Shown: piece after piece, positions 6,313 to 7,549 of the stretch
Numbering within the stretch: the stretch's first letter is position 1
How the letters are laid out: the number at the start of each line of letters is the position of its first letter
Origin: Clostridiales bacterium
GTDB lineage: Bacteria; Bacillota; Clostridia; Christensenellales; Aristaeellaceae
Assembly (NCBI GenBank): GCA_012512355.1
Contig: JAAZEI010000237.1
Location: 1-7,549 of the forward strand
Reading direction: 5' to 3'
Length of the DNA stretch: 7,549 nucleotides
Notes under the pieces: generated by a model
What the model was told of the DNA's origin: nothing
The model's input: only the letters and a program-made list of their open reading frames with translations
Database searches by the model: none
Made by a program: the position numbers and the translations under genes

Positions 6313-7549
6313 ATGGATTTAATCAGAACACTTTTGGTCTATATGGCGATGCTCGTGTCTACATCTGCTGTCAGCAGCCCGTCTTTGACGCCGCTGCCGC
6401 CTAATTTTGTGACACCCAGCCCCAGCCCTACAGCCACGATGCAGCCGACAATTGTACCGGCTACCCCTTTTGTTACCTTGACACCAACCGCTTCACCTAC
6501 CCGAACGCCAACTTTGGCCATGGGAGACCGCGGTGAAAATGTGCGCGTTTTACAGGTTCGCCTGCAGGAGCTGGGTTACCTCAGCGGCCGGGTGGACAGC
6601 ATCTTTGGCAAGCAAACAAAACAGGCGCTTGAAAGATTCCAGCGCTACAACAACCTGTCTGTTGATGGCATTGCAGGTCCGCAGACAAATCAGAAACTCT
6701 ATAACGACCGCAATGTTGTCAGGGCACCTGCTGAAGTGGTCACACCGCAGCCCCCAGTCCTGGCAAGCGTTCCTGTTTATTACCGCAACTCAAAGGGAGT
6801 GCTGCTTGGAAGCGATACCGTACTGGTGGCGCAAGGCAGTTTCACCCTCAGGCCAAACTCAAGGCTGGTTCCAGCCAATCATAGCCTGATTAGTCAAAAC
6901 AGCGTGACTGTGCGGGTTGATGAAAAGGGCAGGGCGACCCCTGCTTCTGTCTCATTCACCTATCAGGCAAACAGCGAGGTTACGCCGGTTGTCGTCCCAG
7001 TGTTTTACCGTACGGATAACAACATTACACTGGCAACTGACAGCATATCCGTGATGCCGGGACAGACCTTAACCTTTACCGCAGATTCCGGCCGGGTTCC
7101 ATCCGGCTATACCCTGATCACGTCGGGCAGGCTGACTGTCAGCGTCTCAGCACAGGGAGTTGCCACACCCGGCACGCTCACCTTCATTTACAAGAAAGAC
7201 GCTGTCAATGCCTCAATCAGCGTCAACTACCGAGATACCGGCGGTGCCCTGCTGGGGCAGGAAACAAAAGTATTTGGACCCGGGGTCCACACCATTACCG
7301 CCAATAACAGCATCGTACCCAGCGGCTATACCCTGCAAGGTACAAACAGCCAGCAAGTTTCAGTGTCAAGTGATGGTACCGCAAGCCCCAATACCATTAA
7401 CTTCGTTTATAAAACAAGTCAGGTCACCGTCCAGGTACCCATCGAATATATCAACCAAGCCGACAGCAGCATCCTTTACAGCGATGTTACATCTGTCGTC
7501 AGCGGGCAAAGCATACAGGTGACTGCTGATAACCGAAACGTCCCGGCAG
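6313..7549 (+). CDS. secreted peptidoglycan-binding protein with tandem MucBP-like repeats (3' end outside window)
   Basis: At least 412 codons are open to the right edge without a stop. AAGGAG (6299-6304) lies 8 bases before the ATG. Residues 1-22 form a short signal-like sequence. Residues 23-70 are a Pro/Thr/Ser-rich linker with TPTASPTRTPT-like runs, probably extended and perhaps glycosylated. Residues 71-130 are a peptidoglycan-binding type 1 domain (GDRGENVRVLQVRLQELGYL, then VDGIAGPQT). From residue 150 come four tandem repeats of 73-75 residues. Each opens with VPVxYR or similar, contains (V)PSGYTL in its middle copies, and closes with a TFxYK-like strand before the next copy. They resemble MucBP or related beta-rich adhesive repeats, but this family call is tentative. 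The protein should be exported and bound to the wall, possibly for adhesion or wall spacing. A cell-wall hydrolase or further domains could lie beyond the edge. Confidence 0.85.
   Translation, partial: MDLIRTLLVYMAMLVSTSAVSSPSLTPLPPNFVTPSPSPTATMQPTIVPATPFVTLTPTASPTRTPTLAMGDRGENVRVLQVRLQELGYLSGRVDSIFGKQTKQALERFQRYNNLSVDGIAGPQTNQKLYNDRNVVRAPAEVVTPQPPVLASVPVYYRNSKGVLLGSDTVLVAQGSFTLRPNSRLVPANHSLISQNSVTVRVDEKGRATPASVSFTYQANSEVTPVVVPVFYRTDNNITLATDSISVMPGQTLTFTADSGRVPSGYTLITSGRLTVSVSAQGVATPGTLTFIYKKDAVNASISVNYRDTGGALLGQETKVFGPGVHTITANNSIVPSGYTLQGTNSQQVSVSSDGTASPNTINFVYKTSQVTVQVPIEYINQADSSILYSDVTSVVSGQSIQVTADNRNVPA
6766..7549 (+). repeat. four in-frame protein repeats of about 74 residues (last one cut)
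   Basis: The repeats lie roughly at 6766-6969, 6988-7191, 7210-7413 and 7426 to the edge. The anchor tyrosines are at residues 157, 232, 306 and 379 of the edge protein, giving a period of 73-75 residues (about 222 bases). Shared marks are an opening VPVxYR-like strand, a G-Q/S/H-(x)-T/F turn, VPSGYTL in copies 2 and 3 (VPANHSL in copy 1), and a closing FxY strand. The copies have diverged strongly at DNA level, so recent slippage is unlikely. Confidence 0.8.

Noticed and set aside
6339..6521. Minus-strand frame rich in Gly and Val, resembling a small membrane protein
   Set aside because: It is the antisense reading of the Pro/Thr-rich linker of the edge gene; the Gly/Val bias follows from complementing Pro and Thr codons.

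Overview
The window looks like a chromosomal segment of a Bacillota bacterium, most probably an anaerobic member of the Clostridia. The reasons are strong AAGGAG-type ribosome binding sites, sigma-A-like promoters, a TTG start, a ferredoxin protein of a kind typical of anaerobes, a PucR/CdaR-type regulator, a CtpA-type protease and a secreted peptidoglycan-binding repeat protein. The order or genus cannot be fixed from the sequence. No mobile element, CRISPR array, phage gene or toxin-antitoxin pair was seen.

Layout. Positions 5-146 (minus) hold a tRNA-Arg(CCG) with its own near-consensus promoter and a compact leader hairpin. Positions 261-1431 (minus) hold a probable two-gene redox operon: an OsmC/Ohr-family protein, then a cysteine-rich ferredoxin-like protein with a TTG start. 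Positions 1432-1683 are a divergent control region with a structured leader for osmC on one side and an extended -10 promoter for the plus-strand genes on the other. Positions 1684-3974 (plus) hold a PucR/CdaR-type regulator tightly followed by an S41 (CtpA-like) processing protease, closed by a terminator hairpin at 4001-4040. Positions 4060-6228 (plus) hold a clear promoter, the YchF/OLA1 ATPase, and 3 bases later a sugar-transfer-type ATP-grasp enzyme. From 6313 to the right edge (plus) runs a secreted protein, cut by the window, with a Pro/Thr-rich linker, a peptidoglycan-binding domain and at least four tandem repeats of about 74 residues.

How they fit together. The minus-strand pair suggests thiol or sulfur and electron handling under oxidative or reactive-sulfur stress. 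The plus-strand genes lean toward the cell envelope: a secreted protease, an ATP-grasp enzyme of a type often found in cell-surface glycan loci, and a wall-binding repeat protein. YchF is a housekeeping ATPase. Most genes belong to known families. The less ordinary points are the mutually exclusive hairpins and possible ribosome-site-sequestering helix before osmC, the non-standard second Fe-S motif of the ferredoxin, the coupling of an ATP-grasp enzyme to ychF, and the repeat architecture of the edge gene. I found no convincing evidence for a wholly new system.
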